Shown piece by piece: positions 38,577-50,130 of a DNA stretch of 64,000 nt (positions are counted from its first letter, which is position 1; each line of letters starts with the position of its first letter). Source of the DNA: Paraspadella gotoi. Lineage: Eukaryota; Chaetognatha. A program made the translations under genes and the position numbers. Location: NCBI GenBank assembly GCA_051294375.1, contig CM119263.1, positions 12,751,723 to 12,815,722 on the forward strand, given 5' to 3'. The notes under the pieces were generated by a model. That model was not told the DNA's origin, did not search any database, and was given only the letters and a program-made list of their open reading frames with translations.

Positions 38577-40206
38577 CGCCGAGGATTCTTCGGACGGGTG
38601 GCCCTCTTGTGACGATTGACTCGAATGGGCCACTTTTTTTTTGTGGCGCTAAAATCTGAAACAGATAAAAAATCTTTGAAGTTTGAAGCGAATTCTAATC
38701 CTGACTGTCATCCCTTTTTTCAAAAGTTTATTAATTAACCGATGAGCCGGTAATTTAAATTGACCATGTAGTCTATTCTAGTATAATTCGGACCGTTGAT
38801 CTGTAAATAATTAGTTGAAAATATCAATGACAAAAACAGTTTTAAAACGAGTCAAATTGGTAAAAATTTGAAGAAAAAAAAACCGAAAACGTCATTACTA
38901 GGGTGACGGAAAAGTGCGCGTAAAAAAACGAGGACAATCGACCACTTATGATGTATTATTGATATGTATTTTGCGCGTTATAAATAGATTTTCGAGAAAA
39001 AACACAAACACTGACATAAAATCTATTATTTATTGGAAATTCCTTCTTCCGAGGCAGCGAGCATAATCCTAGACAATATACGGGCGGCGACTGCGGTGTC
39101 GTACTTCCCGTCCTGTTTACTGAGTAACTGGTTCTCTTTCTGATTATCCAGTTTAAAGATTGTTCAGAAAAAAAATCAATCCAACCAGTTTTAAACTTTA
39201 GATTTACTTATCTTTTGGTTAGAAAAAAAAATTATAGGTAAATTTGGAACAAAGGTTATGTATTAGGATATTAGAATATATTAGGATATATTAGATATAT
39301 TACGAATTATTAAGAAACCGGTAAAGACAAATCTTTATAACAACTTGAGCACTGAGAAGCACTGAGCCAGTGGAAGAAACGAAATATCAGAAAATTATTG
39401 TTGAATTTATATGAAAGCGATTGTAAAAAAAGTTATCCAAATATTTACAGTGGTTACTCATTATTACTGGTTACTCCTGATTACTCCTGTTTACTCCGTA
39501 AGGTCCGTAAAAAGCCGTCCGAAGTTGCTACCCGAAATCGCCCATCTCGACCGAGGATGGCCGCGCTGAATGACGGAGATAAATAATTAAATACTAATTA
39601 AATAAATACCAATTAAATTAAATACTAATTAATTCGTTGGTATGAACAGTATGAAAACAACATAACTTAATTTACATAAGCTATGCCTATGCCTAAAAAA
39701 CCGTATCTATTTATTAATCGTAGTTAATCCCTCGCGACTCTCAGTTTTAAAAGTGGAATTTATGTCAGACTACTTGTGAAAAAAGTTAACAGTTAAAACA
39801 GTTAAAAGTTGACAGAATGTTGGGAAGTTCTGTCTAATTTTCTAGCCTAATAAAGGTTCCACCCTTCCAAAAATCTATTTCCTCTCCCCACCCAATTTTA
39901 ACTCCGATTCCATCGCTTTTTCTTGTTTTTTTTTCTTTTTCTTCTCCTCCTCCCTCTTTCTTCCTCCCTCTTCCGCCTCCCTCTTTCTTCCTCTCTCTTT
40001 CCTCCTCTCTCTTTCTTCCTCCCTCTTCCGCCTCCTCCTCTTTTCTCGTACTCGGCTCGCTTCAGATCCCATTCCCGGCCGGCCGCCTCCGGACCAGTAC
40101 CATCTCGGTTCCATTGCGCGTTTTCTGTTTCGTAACTCATTCTCGTGCTCTTTCCTAGACTAATTTTTAAATTTAATTGTTCTGTCTTTCTTTCTATCAG
40201 TTATTT

Positions 40207-40289
<83 letters not shown>

Positions 40290-41799
40290 GTCTTATTCTT
40301 CTATTCATTTCTATCAATTTCATTCTTTTATTATCACTCAGCTAAATTTTAACTACCTTTTTAAAGACAAAATCATTCTAAAATAAAAAAAAAACTTTGT
40401 CTGTTTTTTACGTGAATGAATGGAAATTTACAAACGACTAACTATTTACAAATATTTTTATTAAATTCCTCCGTGTTGGTAACTTCAGTGGTAAGTAGCG
40501 TTCGATACATAATTTTTTAATGTCTCTTGGGAAGAAAATACCGCGATGTCCAAATAATATTTAGCAAAATCGGTTGAATATCCATAAAATTACTTCTAAA
40601 TTTATATTTATAATAATGGTTGGAACTTAGTATAATGTATAATGTATAATGTAATATTCACATTAAGCAGCGGCCGTAACATGCAAGACGTGGGCGGCTA
40701 GCAGCCATAATACAGAAATTTCGCATTTTTTCAACCGGCTTTTGCGTAGACAGTGGCGATCTACGGCTCTGTAATTTTCTCGCACAGGCTTGTCACTTGG
40801 GAGAAGAATAAATTGCGAGTTCCAACTCTTTTTTTTGAGAGCAACTACTTAAATGAGGAAATTCAGTCAGAAAGCAAGAGAATATGGAAAGGCTCCGATC
40901 GTTTCGCCTTTGAACGACGAACGCTTGGATTTTTATAATCAAGAGAAGAATATGTCATTATATTAAAGCAAAATGGGGAAACAAGTAGTTTTGCAATTTT
41001 CTTACATTAAATAAAATATTTCTTTCCTAAGTAGGACAGACTTCATAATGTACTAACAAAAAGCTACTCAAATCTTAGTTTTTGAAATATTTAAGAATAA
41101 TATTGCATCTAAAGTTTTGTCGCATACCGATATTAATTTAATCATTAAATGCAGTTAAATAATTGCAAAAAACCCATTACACATTGCATATTCCTCGTCA
41201 GCAATGGCAGATGTTATAGCTAAAGAATAGAAACATCGAGGACTCGTATACCAAACAATTTATCTACTTGACATGGCTGGTACATTCGTGCAATAGCAAT
41301 GACACAACCCCCACAAAAAAACATGAATTCACAGTTCGCAGACTGGAACGGTTTAATGAAGTGAAATTTCGAGAAGGGAAAACCCATATAAGCTGAAATG
41401 TTTTCCGCTTAATGGTAAAAGCAAGTCGGGAACGGAATGACACCCGCGAAGTTAATCCCGCAGACGGGGCGAAAGAAAAGACCTCAAGACCGATTTTTTT
41501 TCCGTTCAATAAAACTCATGTCGCGTCGCTCGGGATCAACTGTTTGGAAACAAAGTCGTGCTCGGTACAAAGATTGTTAAACTGTCAGCAATAGGGCTGA
41601 TAATAGTATATGAGTATTCTGTCAACGGTTTTGTCATACCGACAGTCGTCCCTTTTTTGCCGGGTGAGATGAGAGGAAGACCAAAGAAAAGTAACAATAG
41701 AAAAAAAAAAACACCTGCAAAATCTCATTTCATGTGCGTGGGATTATTGGATGTTTTCCCCACGCTTGAATCAGAATGAAAAGAGTTGGAGTCTGATTG

Positions 41800-41800
<1 letters not shown>
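38577..41800. other. Gene-poor region, part 1
   Basis: No convincing exon. A CT/CCT-rich tract lies at about 39930-40040 and a long (CTTT)n array at about 40205-40290. A short repeat of TTACTCCTGA-type phrases lies at about 39463-39500. The segment next to 38577 should hold the shootin-like promoter. Small open frames here have no support. Confidence 0.5.
40205..40290. repeat. (CTTT)n microsatellite
   Basis: About 85 bases of nearly perfect TTTC repeat in intergenic DNA. Confidence 0.97.
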
Positions 41801-41839
<39 letters not shown>

Positions 41840-43300
41840 CGAAAATCGCTGACTACTTTGCTCCCACTCGGTCTTTCAGTGCTTTGATGACTTCTCCCAC
41901 CCACTCGCTTGGACCCAATTTTAACGCCCATGGGCGACTGACTCTGTTCAACTACTTTGGAGTTTGGAGGCGATTCCGTTGATTTGGCCCTTTAGTCTTT
42001 ATCACAATTTGCACAGAAAACGATGTCTGTTTTCTGTCACTGCATCTGAGGCTGTTTACTCCGAGATGCTGCGAATACTACATGTTCTTTTTTCTTTATC
42101 ACGTGGTCTGTTCTCACACGATTTTCTTTTTACGAGATTCTTTCTCTCCATTTTCGCCCCGGTTACGATCTTTCCCAAGAACGTCCTGTTCGCTCGTCGC
42201 TTCCAACGGATCTTAAATCGCGACTTTCGAACGCAATTTCCGGTTTATGGCTTCCCTCGCGTCGGCAACGCCCAGGCGAAAACAACATCGGAAGCGGAGG
42301 GATTCGGCGTTGTTTTGTTGAGACCCGGAAAGAAGGCGGCGTCGGCGCGGCGTTGGCGGCGACGGTGCCGGTGGGACGGTCTTTGACGTCATTGAGAGGC
42401 AGCGGCGTGGTACAGGTGGGAACAACATAACCGATTTGTCTCTCTCTCTCTCTCTCTCTCTTTCTCTCCCTCTCTCTTTTCATTTTCTTTTTCGGCGCGG
42501 CTTTCCTCCTAGTGAAATACTTTTTTCTTGCAGTCTTTGGACCTGGCAGGGAAAACTACATCAAACAAGTACCATTATTATTTTTTTGTTGTATTTATAT
42601 TCTATTTCATTTGATTGATATTAATATTGTATTATTATCAAAAATTCTAAAATCAAGTACATTATTTTTTGTTTGTTTGCAAATGTAAATTACTTTTGTG
42701 AAGCTAATTGTTATTACCTTTATCCTCTTATACACTCTCAGTCTCAGTAACATCTTCCTTTTTTTCTTTCTTTCTTTCCCATTTTACTCTCTGTTTCCTT
42801 ACCTAGCTCTTGCCCCCTACCCCTTCCTGAGCCTCCTCCATCTTTGTCTTTCTCCCCTGATTGTTATTGATGACTTCCGGTCGGAGTTCCTTCGGTGATA
42901 AATGAAATTGCCTTCGTGATGCCTCCTGCACGGAACCTGAAGGTACCTTATGGTGCATTACAGCACTTGGAGAAAATCGGAGTGACCTTCATTCTGGGGA
43001 AAAGATGAAAGTATAGCAACAGCCGGGTTGTCAGTCATGCCCATTGGGGGTCTTCCGACCCTCAGTGACGCATCCTGTCACAGCCTCGGTTACGCAGAGG
43101 GAAGTCGTTAGGACTGTGGATGGAACACAACGCCTGGGATGGTGTCTTCCCTTTCTGAGCCAATGGATTTGGCTGAACGACGGTGGACGTGAGGCGGAGT
43201 GAATATACCGCCACAAAAGGTCTTTAATACACTTATTCGATTTAGAATGTTTGAATTTTTTTGAATAAAGATTTTCTAATGCGTTAGACGTTTAAAACGT
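41801..43300. other. Gene-poor region, part 2, with a GC-rich segment
   Basis: A (GA)n run lies at 41803-41836 and a (CT)n run at about 42437-42479. Between them, at about 42280-42420, is a CG-rich stretch with a palindromic TGACGTCA at 42384-42391 and a donor-like CAGGTGGG. This could be a promoter with a non-coding first exon of an unseen gene. The 42920-43215 segment is more GC-rich than its surroundings and may be an old repeat copy. No protein-coding exon could be supported. Confidence 0.35.
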
Positions 43301-45140
43301 TTAAGACTTTGAAATGGGCTCTTTAAAAAACCTCAAAAGCTCATGTAAAATTGCCATGTTTGTGAAAACTACCAAACCGAATGTTTGTTTGTAATTTGAG
43401 TCCCGAATGTTTCGGAACGTCGCGGCGTAGAATATTTTTGAAAAAAAAGGGCGCGACGCTGTTTGAAGGGAAGCGTCACTACCCGATGGGGGAGTCTGAT
43501 TGAAAAGCGTCATTCGCTCGGAACCAAGACCGCTTCCGTTGCTTCCGCCGCCGCAGCCGCCGACGCCGCCGCTGCGATAGTCGCCATTGTGCCGATGTTT
43601 GCATGGCTCTTTCCTCGCTGGGAGTTAATATCGACTAGTTTCCCCATCGTCGATCGTGAAGACGATAATTCTGACTCTGGTAACGGTGATGGTGACAGAC
43701 GTTTATAATCGAGATTATTACAAGCGACTTAAAGTGCTAAGAGTAAAAAACTTCATACAGTATCCCTACTACCTTTTTGTTTAATCTGCCACAATAAGTT
43801 TTTTAGTAAAAGAGTTGTATTTTATTTTTGTTCCGCGTTTTTAACATCGACTTGACTGCAACTTGACAGTCAACAACAATAAACCAACGATTTTGATGAC
43901 AATGAAAGACTGTGAACGAAAACGAGGGAGAAAATAACAGAGCCGGCCGAGCGAGCCCCGATCCACATTTAAATCCCATGGGTGCTGATGCGAAAAGATG
44001 TCGGATCATATCCCCGAAAAATGGAAACAGCGTTTTCATCCCTCTTCAAATGACGGGCTTGCTGGGGGATTGCAAAATACAAAACACTGTCTCTTGCAAA
44101 AATAGAGTCACTCGGAATTGTTCAGATCGTCTTGGGACCTGCTCAAAATTTATTTACTTAATTAGGTAAACATATCGAAATTCGCAATATAGAGCATTAC
44201 TTAAAAACAGTCTGGTGACGGCATGGCATGGCAAGAATACATGGCGATAGATGCTGAGGCGTTGCGGTTTTTTGGTTTTTTTTTTTATATATTTTTTTAA
44301 ATATTCTTTTCTTTTTTGCCTAGTCATTCAAGTATTGCGTGCTCTTGGATTGTTAAGCTAAGAAATTTGATGTCGTGACGTCCGTTATTATTTTTTTTTA
44401 GGTTCTGTTTATACGTACAAATTTTCAGACCTTCTCGCCAGTTATGCTCATTTTTTAAATTTGATATAAAAATCAAGTTCTTCTTAATAAAAATGATAAA
44501 ACAATTAAAAAGGTTAATTTTAAAAAAACCCAGGGTCTTATTGAGATGAATCGCGAGTATTCGCTCAAAAAAAAAAAAACCAAAACAAAAATCAAAAAAA
44601 CCAAAAACAAATAAACAAACCCGACTCTATAATTCATTTGTCGGTCCGTCGGTCCGCCCACCTCAATCTTGTCGGGCATTCATTTATATCATGTCAGAAC
44701 ATCGAATTATGATAAATTATGCAAAAAAAACTATGTCCGTTCTTGACTGACTTTGAAAGGCATTCGTCCAACGAGGGACTACTCAACTCTCAAAAGCTGT
44801 CTAGATGGTAGAGCAGTTGAGCAGCTCTTGGCACTTGAAGAGGTGCAGCCAAATATGGGTTGTTTAATTAGGGTGGGCGAAGATAGAGGAAGAGAGGAGC
44901 AAAGTCAAGGAGGTATGCGGAAGGGAGGATGGAATGTGGGAAGGATGAGGAAGAGGGGGAAGGTGACCAGGTCGGCTGGGCCCTGACCCCTCCGTTACTC
45001 AAGAAAACAGATCGGGATTCCGCCTTTCAGTTTTCCTTCTCCTGTATCGCTTGAGGCTCCCGTCTCTTTTCGCCAATCCAGAAAGAGCATCGTTCCCGGC
45101 TAGCACAGGCGTGGGAGGTAAGACGTACTGCTAGCAACTA

Positions 45141-45200
45141 TGTCCGTCCGTCCGTCCGTCCGTCCGATCGTCCGTCCGTCCGTCCGTCCGTCCGTCCGAC
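45141..45200. repeat. (TCCG)n microsatellite
   Basis: About 60 bases of GTCC tetranucleotide repeat with two single-base changes. Confidence 0.95.
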
Positions 45201-45225
45201 CGTCCCACCTGAGCAAAAAACACCA

Positions 45226-45525
45226 ATTACTCGTGATTGGATGGATGGATTGAAATGAAATTTTGTGTGTGGGTAGGGAAGTGTGTGATTGAGCTGGATA
45301 AGAAGTTTTGATGGAATCGTCCGAGTGGAAATAAGTTTAAGTGGAAAAAACAAAAAAATATATTTCACTATTTGAACACCAATTACTCATGAGTGGATGG
45401 GCCGATTGACTTGAAATTTTGTATTTGGGTAGAAATGTGTCTGATTAAACTGGAAATCAAGTTATGATGGAATCATTTGATTGGAAATGAATTTAAATAG
45501 AAAAAACAAAGAACCTGTTTCACGA
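45226..45525. repeat. Tandem duplication of a ~147-bp unit
   Basis: Copies at about 45226-45370 and 45377-45525 both begin ACACCAATTACTC and share GAAATTTTGT, GGGTAG, TGATGGAATC, AAGTTTAA/GAATTTAA and end TTTCAC. They are roughly three-quarters identical by eye, so the duplication is old. Non-coding. Confidence 0.75.
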
Positions 45526-46887
45526 TTGATTATGCTTCTTTTTCTTTTTATTTTAAATGTAAATGCAAGATGTATTAAATAATCAAATAGTTAATCAGTT
45601 AATTAATCAATAAGTCAATTAATTAATCAATAATTAATTAATCAGTAATTAATCAAGCCCAAAACAAACATGTTGGATCAAATTAATTAATTAATTAAAT
45701 AATTACCTTGAAAAAATTAATTATTAATTAATTAAATAATTAATTAACATGGATTAATTATTAATTAATTACCGATAATAATCGTGGGCAGATCCGACAT
45801 TGTTTGTTCAAACTTGTTTGAGTACAATTAAGTAGCTCTAGGCCTCCTTAATTCTACTGTCTCGAAATTTTCGAAAAAAATTTATCTTCCGTTGGAAAAA
45901 CTCGTCATTTTTTCTGACGGTCTTTTTCCCTCGTTCTCTTTTTTTTTGTACTCTTCTTTCTTCTCCTCCTCTTCTTCCTCCTCCGTCTTATTCGGTTCTT
46001 CCATCTCCTCTCGTCTTCCTCCACTCTTTCCTTTCCTTTTTCGCATCAGGCTTTCGATTCGACAAAACCACGGCTTCTCCTTTATGGAACCTTTTCTTCG
46101 AAGTGGAAATTTAATGATTGTCAGCATAATTCAATCTTTATTAAAATATTGGAGTCATATGCTATTGTAAGGTTTACCTATGTAGGTTATGAAATAATAA
46201 AGGGATCTCGGTTTTATATTATTTTTTTTTATTTTGTCACCGTGAACTAATGTCTTAGTTTTGCTTTATTTTTTATTTTTATTAACTTTCGTAGAATAGA
46301 CCTTTGTTTCGAGTTTTCGCAGCGAAGGTTTGAAATATAAAATAAATGGTTTGTTTAGAAAACTTTTGAATTCGAAAAGAATGAAATCGTAGGTTTTATT
46401 TGCAAAACAAAACAAAAAGTTTATGGCTTTTCTTTTCAATCCAAATATCGCTGTTAAGTTATTAATTATTTAGATTCCTTTAAAGCATCCGTAAAGTTTG
46501 GAAACTAAAAAATAAAATCCATTGCCGACGCTGACTAAGTGCTGGGGCATAAGCCTGCAGATTCTTAACTATTTAACTGGCTAAGCCATGCTTAGTCTAA
46601 ATTAAAAAGTATTTCGAGTAATGTATGAAAATAGATAAATGGCAAAAGATCAAAATATTTTCTAAAAAAAATTTAAATTTTTAATTGAATTATTTTAGCG
46701 GTGTCAGTTCCCAATCATATCGTTATCATAGTTTGAACTTGTCTTTTTCAGTTTAACGATATAGCATTGTCCCAATGCGGTTTTATGAAAATATTTGTCT
46801 CTTCCTTAGCGACAACCATATGAATTAACGATCTTCTATTGAAACAGCTTCTCCTTATTTAAATATCACGTCACATGGTTACTTAAA

Positions 46888-49800
46888 ATGGCACTGTTGA
46901 CTTCGACGTTTCATCCCCTGACATCTGTGGCACAACAGTTTCTTATTGAGTCGGCGCCATCGACCGGCGTCGTCTACGATCCTCCACCAGGCGGCGCCGG
47001 ATTTTACGCCGGCACCGCCGCAAACCTTTCGGCGACGATAAGATCTTTGGAAGCGTTGGCGTCTTCTTCTTTGTCATCGGCGTCGGCGGAGCCTCGAGCG
47101 GGTCCTCGAGCTTCGACGAAACTTTTGAGTTTGTTCGCCGGTGGTTCCAAGTGGAATTCAACGAAAAACGAAACAACAGTCGCTTTGGGTAAGATATTTA
47201 TGTCAAGCCTAAATTCACATATCGAACGCCACGCTGTACAGAGAAATAATTTGGTAATTCAATTACTTGTAACCCTTTTGCTAATATCCGATTCGTTGCT
47301 TTCGCCATCCACTACACTACAGACTTAGCGGTCAATAGGGGGGTGCCCGCAGCGGCTGCAGTTTCTACTGGCGTTTCCGATCTCCTAAATGATGTAATCT
47401 CCACCAATCAACTTCCGGCCGAATCCGAATCTGGAAAGCTTCTCTTCTTGGCTTGGCTACTTGTCTCTATGCTGCTCACTCTCTCCGGTAAATCAATTGA
47501 AAAACAGGAAATACAACCATTGAAAAATTTTTCTAAAAAAAATTTAATTAATCTTTAATTTAGAAAGAAGAAAAAATTAAATCGTTTAGCTTTTTTGCGT
47601 CACTTTGCACGGTGTCTAACCCATTTTTAAGATTTTTAACTTTACATAATTTAATAAATCTGAATCTTATTTTTTTTTTTAAAACAAAATGATGGTTCCT
47701 ATTACAAGTGGTCAAAGTAAATAAAGCTTTATTAATCATATATTTTAGGCAACATTTTAGTGATCGTCGTGATCGTGTATAACTCGGACATTCACGATGC
47801 CTATTACTACTTTGTGGCCGCTTACGCAATCAGCGATATTCTCACTGCCTTCGCTTACTCACCAGGGTAAGAAAAACAATAATGAGTACAAATTACATTT
47901 TTCTGGTTTTAAGAATCATATACCTGGGACGGTACTTGCTAATCGAGCAGTGTTAGCGACTTAAAATTAGTATTTTTACAAAACTTGATACTTACCTTAA
48001 GGGCGATATTTATAATGGCAGAAGAGGACTTTGCAGTTTCTCAGTTGTGGTGCAAAACTCAAGCGGCAGCTCTTTCATTTTCTTGCCTGACCTCCCTGCA
48101 CATTCTCGGCGCCATCTCTGTGGAAAGGTATGCATGCCCTTTTTTATGCGGTCGTTTAGTTATCATGTTTTTTTAATTGCCGAGCTTTCCATTACCTGTG
48201 ATTTTTACTTTGCAGATTTTTCCGCTTAATAGTTGTTTTATCTTTCAGATACATTTTTTTTTGTCATCCTTTTCCATATCAAAAGATATTCTCTGCCTGC
48301 CACTCGTTCTCAATTATAGGTAAATTGTGAAATTATATTATTCTTTATATCACTCCAATTAGTTTATCGGACAATTCAATTGCCTAAACGTTTTTCTGTT
48401 TTCCAAAATCAGTTTTTTTTACTGTAAAAACATTCTTTTATGCAGATTCTTGTGGGTCCAAACGATTTTCGAACGTGAAACGAATCCTTTTCATTCTATT
48501 ACAATGTTAAAAGTTGATTTGCAGGCAAACAATTTTTATCTTTTTATCAAATATAGGATTCATATGGATATTTGCTCTTCTCGTCTCTTTAGCGTCGATA
48601 TATACATTCGAAGTTATGCCCTACACGGACGGCCTCTACTGCTACTTCCAGAATCACTACATTTTGGGTAATTATAATATATTGACAACAACGAAATCAC
48701 CATGTGCATAGAAAAAAGTAAAATTTGAATTTATCTTATGAAACATGAAAATAAATAATATTAATATTTGGTATGTAATATAATAATAAAATTGCTAAAC
48801 TTTGAATCCAAATTTATTCTTCACACTCATGTGCATTTTCCAATATGAGAAGACAGTTTATCGTACGCCTGTACCAGAATAATATACACTGTACAGTGTA
48901 CATTGTATGGACATTCTCAGACAATCATACTTCATACAAACATCGGCTTCTCTCCGGTTTATTTTTCACAGAGCAAGCGGTTTATATGCCTTTGTACCTG
49001 ATCCCCACTGCTCTGTCGACAATAGTGGGCATGAAGAAAATTTTCTCTCTCATCATAAAACACAAAAGGGAGATTCGGTCGTTGTCTCTCAATCCCAACG
49101 GTCAAAACCGAAATTCCAGTTTCTACAGCGAAGATTTTCAGGTGGCGTCTCAGGACTGGAATTTATACCTGTTTTTTTTTTTTAGTTAAAAAAATATATT
49201 TATTAAATGAATGGATAATTCATATAATGGTGGTACCAATTTCATAATGATAGTGCAGTGTGATTTTTCGGACGTTGATGCGAAATTTAAATGATGAGGT
49301 ACTTAAAGCGAGATTACTTGATAAACTTACAACCTCGGCTAAACCCCCCCCCCAAATGTCCCAAAAAGAGCTCTTTAAACATCAACCATTTAAACATTGA
49401 TTATTGATTAACTCAATCGGGTTTCCCTCCCCCAGGTTAATCTGAAGGCATTTCGAACGGCTTTTCTTCTCGTGGGAATATTTTGGGTGACGTGGTTTCC
49501 TTGGGCCGTCAATCACATTCGTCTTCGCATCATAGAGTCGATCACCATGACAACGCAGCACAACGACATCGTTTCCATCAACTGTGATCCAACTGGAAGA
49601 CGAGGTATGTCTGAAATTTTTTTCTGAATATTTTGGGTTTAGAAAATACTCTAAGAATTAAAAACGTTAAATGTTTTCGTCAAATGGACTCGTTCGTTTT
49701 GCCCACCTCAGATTCTCAGGCCTGTCCAACTAAAAAAAGCGACTATGATATGAGTGTCAGATTGATGACTCTTCTCATTCTTACTGTCGCGACTTCGCTC

Positions 49801-50130
49801 AATCCCATCATTCACTACTGCAATAATAGGTGACGATAATTGACTGAAGCTGAACATAAACGTTTCATCAATCGTATTTGCGATAATATATCAGGATAAA
49901 ATTTTATAAACGCTCGTGCAAATAAAATGCGACAAGTAGTAGAATATTGCTCGTGGTTAAGTTTTAAACTAGCCTGTTTTTTTCACAGTTTGTTTCGGAA
50001 CGCTTTCAAACGATTTTGCATTCAAATTTGCTGGAAGGAATACAACGAATCAAACGAAGCAGCGGAAAATTCGGTGACCGTCTCGGTATCAATGCGTCCG
50101 CGGATTAATCAAGACGCCGTTTTCGTTTGA
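46888..50130 (+). CDS. Class A (rhodopsin-type) G protein-coupled receptor, orphan
   Basis: Ten exons: 46888-47188, 47329-47487, 47749-47866, 48002-48127, 48249-48319, 48557-48667, 48972-49141, 49436-49604, 49712-49829 and 49989-50130; 1485 bases, 494 aa. A long extracellular N-terminus (about 140 aa, with sequons NLS, NST and NET) precedes helix 1, which contains GNILVIVV (Asn1.50). Helix 2 has AISDILTAF (Asp2.50), helix 3 ends SVERYIFF (ERY motif) and helix 6 reads FWVTWFPW (CWxP equivalent). Helix 7 ends NPIIHY. There is a Cys at the top of helix 3 (LWCKT) and in loop 2 (LYCYF) for the conserved disulfide. A Lys at the retinal position is absent, so it is not an opsin. Ligand class cannot be told; amine/peptide-like receptors are the nearest by feel. 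Frame and motifs make the exon set secure. Confidence 0.93.
49206..49248 (+). repeat. Dispersed repeat, copy C (fragment)
   Basis: In GPCR intron 7. AAATGAATGGATAATT matches copy A, and TGGTACCAATTTCATAA matches the end of copy B, linking the two halves of the family. Confidence 0.55.

Larger units (their letters stand above)
43301..46887. other. Gene-poor region, part 3
   Basis: Contains a GTCC/TCCG tetranucleotide array at 45141-45200, a two-copy tandem repeat at about 45226-45525 and TTAATTAAT-rich DNA at about 45590-45780. An Ala-coding GCC/GCN run at about 43535-43590 lies in an open frame (43463-43708), but no splice-supported gene could be built. The last ~300 bases should be the promoter of the GPCR. 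Confidence 0.45.

Noticed and set aside
41964-42386. A 140-aa plus-strand open frame
   Set aside because: No splice context, no recognisable motif, and amino acid composition follows local base composition.
43463-43708. Ala-rich open frame (ASAAAAADAAAAIVA)
   Set aside because: Produced by a GCC/GCN run; no splice-supported continuation on either side.
46888-50130. Opsin identity for the receptor
   Set aside because: Helix 7 reads LTVATSLNPIIHY, with no Lys at the retinal attachment position.
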